NCBI GenBank assembly: GCA_910583675.1
Contig: CAJTYH010000057.1
Coordinates: 1 to 12,595, forward strand
Reading direction: 5' to 3'
Length of the DNA: 12,595 nt
Origin: an uncultured Muribaculaceae bacterium
Lineage (GTDB): Bacteria > Bacteroidota > Bacteroidia > Bacteroidales > Muribaculaceae
Shown: positions 1-8,300 of the stretch, in pieces
Layout of the letters: every line of letters starts with the position of its first letter
Numbering within the stretch: the first letter of the stretch is position 1
Notes under the pieces: generated by a model
The model's input: the letters and a program-made list of their open reading frames with translations, nothing else
Told to the model about the DNA's origin: nothing
Databases searched by the model: none
Translations under genes and position numbers: made by a program

Positions 1-2
1 GA

Positions 3-551
3 TGCCATGTGTATCCGGCGGTTTTCAGTAATATATCATTTCCGTTTGGTATTGCTGATAGGCATATACGTATAGCACATCTGAATGTTATTGAACTATT
101 CGCAGGAAAAATCAAAGCCTTATACGAAAGATGCAAGCCTCGTGATATATTCGATATATTCTCATTGGCACAGTCAAGCTTGTTGTCAACTAAAGAAGAA
201 CAGGACAGCATACGCAAATGTGTCGTATTCTATTCAGTTTTGGGCAATGCCGACAAACCGGATTTATTAAAACATGATTTGAATGAGATCCGTAAAATGC
301 CATTCCAAGCATTAAAAACACAACTTCTTCCCATGTTGCATACTAAACTGGGGCGTTTTGACAAAGACCGGTTATTTGACGTTGCTATAAACTATTTGGA
401 AAATCTAATGAAATTGGAAGATATGGAAACGGAGTTTATTGAGCGTTTCTTTATGGGAGACTTCCACCCTGAATTACTGTTTGATGAACCAACTTCAAAT
501 AACTTGAAGAAGCACCCCGTTGTTCTTAGAACTTTGCAGATGATGAAATGA
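3..551 (+). CDS. abiEii: AbiEii-type nucleotidyltransferase toxin, C-terminal part (5' end outside window)
   Basis: The frame is open to the left edge, so this is the C-terminal ~180 residues of a longer protein; the GTG at 9 is probably not the real start. The recognisable signature is a strand plus helix reading VIELFAGKIKAL followed by ERCKPRDIFDI, the 'AeK..AL..R..pRDlyDl' block of AbiEii/AbiGii nucleotidyltransferases. The rest is a helical C-terminal region. AbiEii is the toxin of type IV AbiE toxin-antitoxin/abortive-infection systems; family members transfer nucleotides to target RNAs such as tRNA acceptor ends. The N-terminal nucleotidyltransferase motif (GSxxxxxD/E) and the AbiEi antitoxin gene would lie upstream of the window and cannot be checked. 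The sequence is A/T-rich compared with the genes after 800, which fits an acquired module. Family identification is fairly sure; whether the gene is intact is unknown. Confidence 0.8.
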   Translation, partial: CHVYPAVFSNISFPFGIADRHIRIAHLNVIELFAGKIKALYERCKPRDIFDIFSLAQSSLLSTKEEQDSIRKCVVFYSVLGNADKPDLLKHDLNEIRKMPFQALKTQLLPMLHTKLGRFDKDRLFDVAINYLENLMKLEDMETEFIERFFMGDFHPELLFDEPTSNNLKKHPVVLRTLQMMK

Positions 552-573
552 TATATACTAAAGACCAGACACA

Positions 574-798
574 ATGACAAGCAACCGTGTGAAACGCAAT
601 GTTTCTTTAATACTTGGAATGGTACAGTCCATAGGGACAATCCGATACGGCATGGACTACATGCTGGGGGAGGGTACACAATGGTGGTATCCTTTATTTT
701 CACTATTGATTACCATAGGACTTTTCCTGATTTACAACAAATACAGGAAACTTGTAAAAAACGGAATACTATTCGGAGATAATGGATCCAATAAATGA
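574..798 (+). CDS. Small membrane protein of unknown function
   Basis: A 74-residue protein I do not recognise. It has a basic N-terminus (RVKR), a moderately hydrophobic segment at about residues 10-30, a clearer membrane helix at about 37-55 starting with WWYPLF, and a basic cytoplasmic-looking stretch KYRKLVKNG after it. This suggests one or two membrane passes with positive residues on the inner side. It starts 22 nt after the AbiEii gene and its end overlaps the first 17 nt of the alkylation-repair gene in another frame, which favours a real, translated gene in one transcript with its neighbours. There is no good ribosome binding site, which is common in Bacteroidota. Base composition is A/T-rich like abiEii, so it may belong to the same acquired block. 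No function is proposed; it could also be a remnant of a longer protein. Confidence 0.6.
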   Translation: MTSNRVKRNVSLILGMVQSIGTIRYGMDYMLGEGTQWWYPLFSLLITIGLFLIYNKYRKLVKNGILFGDNGSNK

Positions 799-1504
799 AA
801 CGACCTCCCGCTGGCGTGCCGAACTCATGGCGGTGGCAATACCGGAGAAAATAGAGATACTATCTTCATTTTTCAAGACAGGCAAGGGTGAGTACGGCGA
901 AGGAGACAAGTTCGCCGGCATTACCGTTCCGTCCAACCGGCGAATTTCGCGATCCTACCATGACGCGCCCATGGACGTTATCAGCAGTATGCTTGCAGAG
1001 GAAATACACGAATTCCGACTGGCAGCCCTGCTTGCCCTTGTGGCGCATTTTGAAAAGTGCAAGAATGCGGACGAAAGAGAGCGGATCGTCCGATTCTATC
1101 TCGCACACACCGACCGGATCAACAACTGGGACTTGGTGGATCTGTCAGCGCCACAAATCATCGGCAAATATTGCCTCGATACGGGAAACAATGATCTATT
1201 ACGCGAACTTGCCCGTGACAGCGACCTGTGGCGCAGACGCATCGGCATCGTTGCCAACTTCACATACATAAAGAACCGCCAGACAGCCTTGACAGCCGAA
1301 CTGGCGGAAATACTTCTAACCGATCGTGAACCGTTGATCCACAAGGCTGCAGGATGGATGCTTCGTGAGGCCGGAAAACGTAACACAGAGGAACTTACAG
1401 GCTTTCTTGACAAGCATGCCACGAAGATGCCACGCACCATGCTACGCTATGCCATCGAAAAACTTGATCCGGACACACGCCGGCACTATATGCAACTCCG
1501 TTAA
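782..1504 (+). CDS. alkD: AlkD-family DNA alkylation repair protein (3-/7-alkylpurine DNA glycosylase)
   Basis: A 240-residue all-helical HEAT-like repeat protein, the usual length for AlkD. The family removes positively charged N3- and N7-alkylated purines from DNA without flipping the base into a pocket. Visible hallmarks are FFKTGKGEYGEGDKF near residues 30-44 followed by VP..R, NNWDLVD with W116 and D120 (equivalent to W109 and catalytic D113 of Bacillus cereus AlkD), the arginine run WRRR at 150-153 (R148 equivalent), and GWMLRE with W192 (W187 equivalent). All key residues are present, so activity is likely. The start at 782 overlaps the preceding small gene by 17 nt and has GGAG at 775-778, rather close to the ATG. 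The next in-frame ATG (residue 16) would remove part of helix 1, so 782 is preferred. It converges with the minus-strand phosphatase-fold gene, leaving 16 nt between them. Confidence 0.92.
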   Translation: MDPINETTSRWRAELMAVAIPEKIEILSSFFKTGKGEYGEGDKFAGITVPSNRRISRSYHDAPMDVISSMLAEEIHEFRLAALLALVAHFEKCKNADERERIVRFYLAHTDRINNWDLVDLSAPQIIGKYCLDTGNNDLLRELARDSDLWRRRIGIVANFTYIKNRQTALTAELAEILLTDREPLIHKAAGWMLREAGKRNTEELTGFLDKHATKMPRTMLRYAIEKLDPDTRRHYMQLR

Positions 1505-1516
1505 ATATATTGTGCC
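1482..1516. terminator. Candidate bidirectional terminator hairpin between convergent genes
   Basis: GGCAC at 1482-1486 pairs with GTGCC at 1512-1516. After one T:T mismatch, ATAT 1488-1491 pairs with ATAT 1507-1510 and a G:T pair follows, leaving a 13-nt loop. The stem spans the end of alkD and the gap before the stop codon of the convergent gene, where a shared terminator would be expected. No clear T-tract follows on either strand, so the terminator role is inferred from position and symmetry. Confidence 0.4.
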
Positions 1517-1520
1517 TGAA

Positions 1521-2438
1521 TTATGGCAGCTTTATCGTGGTGCGCACCGGGAAATGATCAGACGGTGTGCGCGGAGTGTAGATCATTATGCCTACCTCAT
1601 CGGGAGCAGTGCCGTTTGTATCCGCAGCCTCCGATGCAGGAGTGGGAGTGCGATAGGTGTCAGTCAACACCCCGTACTTAAGAACTTCGACCGTAGGAGA
1701 TGTAAACACATGGTCTATGCGCTGAGTGGTAAAGCCGTTGGTGCGATAATTGTTGAAAGTGCCGTTGGGCGCATAAACCAGCTTGGCACGCTCGTATGCG
1801 TCTGTCAGCACCCCGTCTTCAGTGATAGTCTTGTATGAACCGCTCGTCTGGTCTACGTTGAAATCACCCGTGAGGAACACCGGAAGCGATGGGCCGAATT
1901 CATCAATCTTTTTCTTTATCAACTTCGCGCTCTCCGTGCGAGCTACTGTGCCCACATGATCCATATGCAGATTGAAGAACAGGAATTCCTTACCTGTGGG
2001 CTTATGACGGAAGCGTCCCCATGTGCAGATGCGCACGCAAGCGGCATCCCACCCCAGTCCGGGACGATCCGGCGTCTCGGAAAGCCAGAAATCGCCATGA
2101 TCCACCACATCGAAAAGATCTGTGCGATAGAATATGGCAGAATGCTCACCCGCCTCCTTCCCATCGTCGCGTGCCACACCGATGTATTCATATCCCGGAA
2201 GATCACCCTTCAGCTGCTCAAGTTGGTTCTTGAAACCTTCCTGAGTGCCGAAAATGTCAAAATCGTGGAACTGGATCAACTTCGCCACCACCGGTTCACG
2301 CCGTTCCCAACCATTCCCGGCTTCGGTGTCACCGCCGTTCTGCTGCCTGAGATTGTAGGTGGCCACATTGAACGTGGCATCCTGTGCCCACGCGGCGGCA
2401 GCCACTCCAAGGGCAACAATAAATAGCTTGAATTTCAT
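1521..2438 (-). CDS. Secreted endonuclease/exonuclease/phosphatase-family protein
   Basis: A 305-residue protein with an N-terminal signal peptide (K-rich start, hydrophobic core, likely cleavage after AWA at 18) followed by one complete DNase I-like/EEP domain. The motifs occur in order: TYNLR with N29, QEG with metal-binding E67, FFNLHMDHVG with H158, TGDFNVD with D192 and N194, RIDHVF with D242/H243, and TPSDHFPV with D294 and catalytic H295. All metal and catalytic residues of the fold are present. The fold covers nucleases, sphingomyelinases and inositol or other phosphodiesterases; the sequence alone does not choose among them. The signal peptide places it in the periplasm or outside the cell. 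It is the last gene of the minus-strand run, starting 12 nt after birA, which is probably a transcriptional rather than a functional link. Confidence 0.9.
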   Translation of the reverse strand: MKFKLFIVALGVAAAAWAQDATFNVATYNLRQQNGGDTEAGNGWERREPVVAKLIQFHDFDIFGTQEGFKNQLEQLKGDLPGYEYIGVARDDGKEAGEHSAIFYRTDLFDVVDHGDFWLSETPDRPGLGWDAACVRICTWGRFRHKPTGKEFLFFNLHMDHVGTVARTESAKLIKKKIDEFGPSLPVFLTGDFNVDQTSGSYKTITEDGVLTDAYERAKLVYAPNGTFNNYRTNGFTTQRIDHVFTSPTVEVLKYGVLTDTYRTPTPASEAADTNGTAPDEVGIMIYTPRTPSDHFPVRTTIKLP

Positions 2439-2450
2439 ATCTGGTAAGAT

Positions 2451-3209
2451 TTAAATAAACACAACCTCCTTGAAGGCAAAACGATGCACCTCCCCGTCCG
2501 GAAGACGAAGCCGCAACATCCCGTCGGGATCCACGCCGTCAATAACAGCCACGAATCGCGACGTATCGGAAGCGAGCATGAAACGATAGGCGTTCCCGTC
2601 GTTGCGCCACAGCATGGAATGGAACTCCTCATGCAGATGATCCACTCCGCGATCGCTCCGAGAGGCATCCTTGACACGCCTTAAAACAGCGGCAGCAATA
2701 TCCTCCATTATTTCGGTAAGCGAAAAAGAAGCGTGTCCGGCAAGTTGCGCCATGGATACCGGATTAGGAGCAGAAGAGTGGAAAATGGTCTGATTCACAT
2801 TAAGACCTATCCCCGCCACCGTATGCAGTATCCGCTCGGTGTTTACCGCATGCTCTATCAAAATGCCGGCGATCTTGTCATCACCTACATATATGTCGTT
2901 CGGCCATTTTACTTTCACCAGATCGGGATCAATATGTCCTGAAAGGCGGTCACGCAACACCTCTGAAACGCCGAGGGCCACGCATTCACTTATGACGAAC
3001 TGCCTTGCCGGCGCAATGGAGTCTGGCTTGAGCAACATGGAGAATGTGAGATTCTTACCAGGCTCAGCCTCCCAGAAGTTGCCACGCTGTCCACGCCCGG
3101 CGGTCTGATCGTCCGTCACCACAATGTCGCCATGACCGAATTCCGAGGCATGTTCCTTCAGCCATGTATTTGTGGAGGGCACCGTGGGCAGATGCTTTAT
3201 CATGCTCAT
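2451..3209 (-). CDS. birA: Biotin--[acetyl-CoA-carboxylase] ligase (class I, no DNA-binding domain)
   Basis: A 252-residue biotin protein ligase that activates biotin to biotinyl-5'-AMP and attaches it to the carrier lysine of biotin-dependent carboxylases. Visible motifs are STNTW (12-16), the biotinyl-AMP binding loop QTAGRGQRG (35-43), KWPNDIYV (101-108) with K112 in the following KIAGILIE, and GIGLNVN (133-139). A short C-terminal beta domain (about 205-252) follows. There is no N-terminal helix-turn-helix, so this is a monofunctional enzyme and not a biotin operon repressor. The start codon overlaps the tsaE stop as ATGA, which fixes the start and indicates translational coupling. A second ATG lies two codons downstream and cannot be excluded. 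Confidence 0.95.
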   Translation of the reverse strand: MSMIKHLPTVPSTNTWLKEHASEFGHGDIVVTDDQTAGRGQRGNFWEAEPGKNLTFSMLLKPDSIAPARQFVISECVALGVSEVLRDRLSGHIDPDLVKVKWPNDIYVGDDKIAGILIEHAVNTERILHTVAGIGLNVNQTIFHSSAPNPVSMAQLAGHASFSLTEIMEDIAAAVLRRVKDASRSDRGVDHLHEEFHSMLWRNDGNAYRFMLASDTSRFVAVIDGVDPDGMLRLRLPDGEVHRFAFKEVVFI

Positions 3210-3640
3210 TCCGGAGTTGTTACAACAAGCGTGCGCGAATCATCAGGATTGACCTTGATTTCCACCACCACCGTATCGTCAGGCAGAAGCGGCTCTATCC
3301 GTTCAGGCCATTCAAGGAGGCACAACGCTCCGGAGTCAAAATAGTCCTCCACCCCGATCTCCAAGGCTTCCTCCACGCTTTCAAGGCGATACAGGTCAAA
3401 ATGATACATCAGCTCAGCCGTTGTGTCGGACCTATATTCGTTGATGATCGAAAACGAGGGGGAGTTTGCAAGATCCTCTTCCACTCCCAACGCCCGACAA
3501 AGCTGACGTATAAAAGTAGTTTTGCCGGCTCCCATATCACCATGGAAAGCATATACGGTCTCGTCCCCCATCAAAGCCACGAATTTTTCAGCAGCTTCGG
3601 GAATCGCGTCTACGGAAGGTATCTCTATGATATGTTTCAT
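3206..3640 (-). CDS. tsaE: tRNA threonylcarbamoyladenosine biosynthesis ATPase TsaE
   Basis: A 144-residue P-loop ATPase that works with TsaB and TsaD to make t6A at position 37 of ANN-decoding tRNAs. The sequence shows Walker A GDMGAGKTT (34-42), SPSFSI (60-65) for the switch region, HFDLYRL (80-86), and LLEWPERIE (108-116) with the conserved tryptophan W111. Length is normal. It begins 43 nt after porX and its stop overlaps the birA start by 4 nt. No promoter-like element is visible in the 43-nt gap, so it is probably transcribed with porX. Adjacency of tsaE to this response regulator is, as far as I recall, common in Bacteroidota. Confidence 0.96.
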   Translation of the reverse strand: MKHIIEIPSVDAIPEAAEKFVALMGDETVYAFHGDMGAGKTTFIRQLCRALGVEEDLANSPSFSIINEYRSDTTAELMYHFDLYRLESVEEALEIGVEDYFDSGALCLLEWPERIEPLLPDDTVVVEIKVNPDDSRTLVVTTPE

Positions 3641-3683
3641 GTTCTCAGTTCTTAGTCGTTAGTATTTGGGTAAACGAAGTGCA

Positions 3684-5270
3684 TCATACTTTAGGCGTGA
3701 GCGTTACGATCGGCACAAGCATCTCCTCCAATGAGATGCCTCCGTGCTGGAAAGTATCCGTGTAATACTGCACATAGTAATTGTAATTGTTCGGATATGC
3801 GAAGAAATCATTGTTTCCGGCAAACACATAAGTCGAGGAGACATTGGGAGCGGGCAGACCGAATTGCGTCGGACGCTTGATTTCAAACACCTGCTTTGAG
3901 TTATAACCCAGATTTTTCCCAACCTTGTATCGCAGGTTGGTATTCGTATTCTTATCGCCGACCACCTTCACCGGACTGTCAACCCTTATTGTGCCGTGAT
4001 CTGTGGTGACAATTACCTTTGCGCCGCTTTCGGCCATGCGCCGGAAAAGCTCGAGGGCGGAACTGTGGCGGAACCACGACTCCGCCAACGACCTGTAGGC
4101 GGCATCAGTGCGGGCGAGTTCGCGTATCATCCGGCTCTCTGTACGAGCATGAGACAGCATGTCAATGAAATTCAGCACCACTACATTTAGCTGATTCTTT
4201 GAGAGGTTGGAAAATTCCCTCAGTAACCGTTCTCCCCCCGTGGAATCATTGATCTTGTTGTAAGAGAACTTGCATTGACGGCGATAGCGGTCGAAAAGCG
4301 TCTGCACAAGCTCGCTTTCGTTCAGGTTCTTCCCCTCATCCTCATCCTCGTCAACCCACAGGTGCGGGAACATACGGGCAATCTCCACAGGCATAAGTCC
4401 TGAAAAGATGGAATTCCGGGCATACTGCGTGGCAGTGGGAAGAATAGACGTATACAATTTCTCGTCAAAGGTGAAATATTCCGCAAGAAGAGGCTTGACC
4501 GTCAACCACAGATCAAGACGGAAATTATCTATCAGCACGAAAAAGACCTTCTCGCCATTGTCAAGCAACGGGAAAACTGTCTGGCGGAAAACGTCTGGAC
4601 TGAGCATAGGACGTCCCGCCTCTCCTCCGTCTGTCCTACCGGACGAAAGAGTTGACGGAAGCGAAGCCATCCAATCCTCATAGTTCCGTTTGACGAACTT
4701 GCAGAACGCTGAGTCCGCATCAGATTTCTGCATCTTGAGCAGATCATCCATATTGGTATCTGCGGAAGCCAACCGCAACTCCCACGAAGTCAGCTTCTCA
4801 TACAGCTGATAGAAATCATCTATGGTACGTGCGTCGTTGATCTGCGATGAAAGCCGTGTGAACTCCTGCTGATAGTCCGCCGCCGCAGTCTGCGATACGA
4901 TCTTGCGGCTGTGAAGGTTTTTCTTGATGGAGAGAAGTATCTGGTTGGGATTGACAGGCTTTATAAGGTAGTCGGCAATGTTGTTTCCTACCGCCTGGTT
5001 CATTATGTTCTCCTCCTCGCTCTTGGTAATCATTATCACCGGTGTCTGCGGAGATAGCTCCTTTATCCGCTGTAAGGTCTCAAGGCCGGTAAGACCGGGC
5101 ATGTTTTCGTCAAGGATCACCAGGTCGAAATGGCGCGATGCCACCAGTTCGAGCGCATCGCGCCCGTTGTTGACCGTCACGGGATCATATCCCTTGGCAC
5201 GCAGGAAAAGTATATGGGGCTTCAGGAGATCGATCTCGTCATCTGCCCATAGTATGGAGTATTCGCTCAT
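3684..5270 (-). CDS. porX: PorX-type response regulator with PglZ/alkaline-phosphatase-like effector domain
   Basis: A 528-residue protein. Residues 1-120 form a receiver domain with acidic pair D10/D11, phosphoacceptor D54 in VILDENMPG, T82 and K104 in YLIKP. A helical linker (about 130-205) leads to a PglZ-type alkaline-phosphatase-superfamily domain with candidate zinc ligands D248 (LIDNFR), the conserved threonine in LPTATQYAR (279 or 281), D370 and H374 (NFIDMLSH), D424/H425 (TTDHG) and H509 (FQHGG). This is the architecture of Porphyromonas gingivalis PorX, which with the kinase PorY controls type IX secretion genes and has been reported to hydrolyse oligonucleotides. All phosphorylation and metal residues appear intact. 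It follows porW by 36 nt, a gap that holds a promoter-like element, and precedes tsaE. The kinase partner is not in the window. Confidence 0.93.
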   Translation of the reverse strand: MSEYSILWADDEIDLLKPHILFLRAKGYDPVTVNNGRDALELVASRHFDLVILDENMPGLTGLETLQRIKELSPQTPVIMITKSEEENIMNQAVGNNIADYLIKPVNPNQILLSIKKNLHSRKIVSQTAAADYQQEFTRLSSQINDARTIDDFYQLYEKLTSWELRLASADTNMDDLLKMQKSDADSAFCKFVKRNYEDWMASLPSTLSSGRTDGGEAGRPMLSPDVFRQTVFPLLDNGEKVFFVLIDNFRLDLWLTVKPLLAEYFTFDEKLYTSILPTATQYARNSIFSGLMPVEIARMFPHLWVDEDEDEGKNLNESELVQTLFDRYRRQCKFSYNKINDSTGGERLLREFSNLSKNQLNVVVLNFIDMLSHARTESRMIRELARTDAAYRSLAESWFRHSSALELFRRMAESGAKVIVTTDHGTIRVDSPVKVVGDKNTNTNLRYKVGKNLGYNSKQVFEIKRPTQFGLPAPNVSSTYVFAGNNDFFAYPNNYNYYVQYYTDTFQHGGISLEEMLVPIVTLTPKV

Positions 5271-5286
5271 ATCGCATCTATATGAT

Positions 5287-5318
5287 CAAAATTAATATGG
5301 GGGACTTTATTCAAGCAA
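5287..5318 (-). promoter_or_regulatory. Candidate Bacteroidota promoter for porX
   Basis: On the minus strand TAATTTTG (plus 5287-5294) matches TAnnTTTG exactly, with TTG (plus 5316-5318) 21 bp upstream as a partial -33 element. It ends 16 nt before the porX ATG, giving a very short leader. The -33 half lies inside the last codons of porW. Chance matches of this motif are expected a few times per window, so support comes mainly from its position. Confidence 0.4.
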
Positions 5319-8300
5319 CGGATCATCCCCCTCGGAACCATCCGGATATTCCGGAAGTGCCGGAGCCGGAACCGTTTTCGCCGGCTTCTGCGGTTTCGGC
5401 ACAGGCTTGTCACGACCCGAAGCCTGCAGAGACTTCGTTTCAGGTTTCGGTTGCACGGGTTCAGCTGTGGGTTTTGCAGTCAGCGGCTCACTGACGGTTT
5501 CGGGCTTCTTCTCAGGTTCCTCATTGACCGGCTCAGCCTTTGGCTGTTCTACAGCTGCGGGAAGCGGTTCCACCGGTTCTTCCTTTGCAGGCACTTCTAT
5601 CTCCTTATTCACCTCTGGAGCAATCTCCTCCGATCCTACAGGCTGATCCGGTTCCGTGTCATCCTTGACCTCCTCAACCGGCAATTCCGCAGGTTCAGTC
5701 ACTTCCTGAGGCACTTCCTCCTCATGTGGGACTTCCTCCTCAGGGATACCTTCAGAAGAGCCAAAAATATCAGGCGGCAATACGGCCTCCTCTGTATCGC
5801 GGTAAGTCTTGTCCTGCATATAGCGGAAATAATCGTCAAACGATCGGCCACTCTTTATAAGCGTGTCGAAATTCGCCGCCGAAATGACCACCGGACGCAC
5901 TTCCGGCGGTAGGGAGAATGTCTTTGACTGAGCCATTACCTGCCGGTAATGGTTTATTTCGTTCAAGTTCGTGAATCCCTTTATGATCAGCAGTCCCAGG
6001 CGCCCGAAATTCATCTGCTCAAGGTCGAAATCCTTGACCACGAACGACGTGAAGTTATGACGCGCCACCTCGTAGAGCAATCCGTTCTGCGAAATGCGGT
6101 CTGCCGGGAAAAGAAGAACCAGATACTGCTCGCTTTCTGGATCAAGCTCGAAATTCAGTTCCCCGTCCTGTGCCACAGCGGTGGAGTCGTTGCTGAGACG
6201 AATGTCCCACAGCATGCCACGCATGTTTCCTCCGCTTCCTGCCGCAAGATCCTTTCCCTGCGCAAGACCCTTGAGGTATGACGAGGCATAGGGTGTCAAG
6301 TCGGTGTCCGGATAGCGTTCAAGCAGCTCCATGAGGGTGGACTTGAATTTGTCCTGATCCTTTTCCGTGACATATGCCAATGCTTCCAGGAACATGAATT
6401 TGGGCATGAGCCTAGTAAGCGGATAGTCGGATTTCACCGTCTCATATATCTTATGCACCTGCGGATTTTCATTGTTCATGTAGGCATCCAGCGCACGCTC
6501 ATAAAGCGTGTTTTCTTCCTGAAGCATACGGCGCAATGTACCCACATAGTCAGGATCCCGCATGGCCATGCCATATTTTGAATCGGGAAATTCGGTCAGC
6601 ATCAATTGCCTGTATCGCTCCGCCTTGGCTACGTCACCGGCACGCATGAACATGAGGTACAGATTGTAATACGTGTCCAGACGATATATATTGTCGGGAT
6701 AACGGCTCAACAGCGATTCAAACTCAGTTTCGGCAGCGTTGAAATCCTCAAGTTTGTCCTTGAGTATGACACCCATGTTGTACAATCCTTCCTGGATCAC
6801 ATCGTTGGCTGTCTGCTTGTCCTCGTCTGACGACGGGATCTGTTTCAGGTAATATTCCGGAAAATGAGGATCGTTCTCCTTTTCCAGCTCCGCGGCATCG
6901 GCAGCAGGCACTGAATCGTTCTCGGCAACGTTACCGTCTTCCCCCTCGGCATTCTGGTTACCGGTTCCGAAATCATTGAAATTAAACGAGGACTTGTTGC
7001 GACGACGCCAGTCATCCTCAAGCTTGCGGTTGCCCCATTTGCGCTGGAACTCCGTGCGCCCGGCATTTTTCGTCGCTGTATTGTAGAAATACCATGAGTC
7101 ATCGCCATTGTTCATCACAAAAGTCTGAGGAGCCTGCGACGCACCGGACATATTGCCGGCATTGTCTTCGCGATTGGCCAGGAATTCCTCACGTGCGGCA
7201 GCGTCGGCCTCCTCCTTTTCCTTCTTCTTCAGCTCCTCTATTATTCGGTTCACAACCTCCAGCTGCTGCTCCGGGGTCATGGCAGCCAGACGCAAAAGCG
7301 AATCCTGAAGCTCCACATTCTGCGAATACACCACAAGTTCGTCAAGCAGATCGGAACGTTTCTTAAGCGCCCGGTAGTCAGGATATGTCTCAGGAATCAC
7401 CGGCACCGCCTCAGCATAACATGGCTGTGCCTTGGAATATTTCCGCAGGTCATAATACAACCCTCCGAGGGTAAGATTGGCAATAGCCTTGTCAATGCCG
7501 CTGCGTGTGGAGTTTTCGACGGCGAGCTGATAATTGGCAATGGCATTGGCCGTATCACGGCGCGACATGTAAAGATTCCCTATCGCATAATATATCTGGT
7601 CAAGGTACTCCCTGTTACGGTCATATCGCACCATACGTTTCAAGGCGTTGACCTCCGACTTTATGTCACTGCCGGTAAACACTTCGCTCTGCTTGATACG
7701 CGCATTGAACTTCGTGCGGTAAGATGCCGAAGAACTTGATCCCGCCTTTTTGTACGCCTTGTATGCCCCCTCCTTGTTGCCGGTCATGCCATAGACCTGA
7801 CCCAAAAGGAAATAAAGGCGCGTCTTCTGTGCCCCTTTCGTAAGTTTTATCCCTTCAAGCAACGGGGGAATGGCCTTGGCATACTCCTTGGAACGGATCA
7901 GGAAATCCGCCTGTGTAGTATAATACAGCTGCTTGACCGTCTTGTTTGAAAGTTCCTCGGGCTTGATGCGGTTAAGTATCGTCTCCGCTTCGAAAAGCCA
8001 GTCCATGGCGCAATAACAACGAGCCTCCCAAAGTTTGGCCTCCGTTACAGTTGAAGGCAACCATGAGAAATGCTTGGAAATATAAAAGAAAGTAGCTGCC
8101 GAGCCGAGGAAGTCGCCGTTCATGTACTGGCTCCGCCCCATCATCATCCATGAATTGTGCAGGAAAGGATTGTATTCCTCGCGTTTCATCCACTCCTTGT
8201 AAGAAGGATCTGAGCTTTTACCCGCCTTCTTCTTGGGTTTCTTCTTTATGGCACGCAACTGTATGGCTTTCTGGGCTTTCTCTATTGACCGGTCGAAATT

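Noticed and set aside
1365..1838. 157-residue plus-strand open frame crossing the alkD end
   Set aside because: It is out of frame with alkD and antisense to the EEP-family gene, shows no family resemblance, and covers the terminator-like hairpin.
3164..3655. 163-residue plus-strand open frame
   Set aside because: It is antisense to tsaE and birA, both secure by motifs; no independent support.
3684..5270. PglZ domain as part of a BREX phage-defence system, given the AbiE gene nearby
   Set aside because: The receiver-plus-PglZ architecture and the porW/tsaE neighbours identify PorX. No BrxC, PglX or other BREX genes are present.
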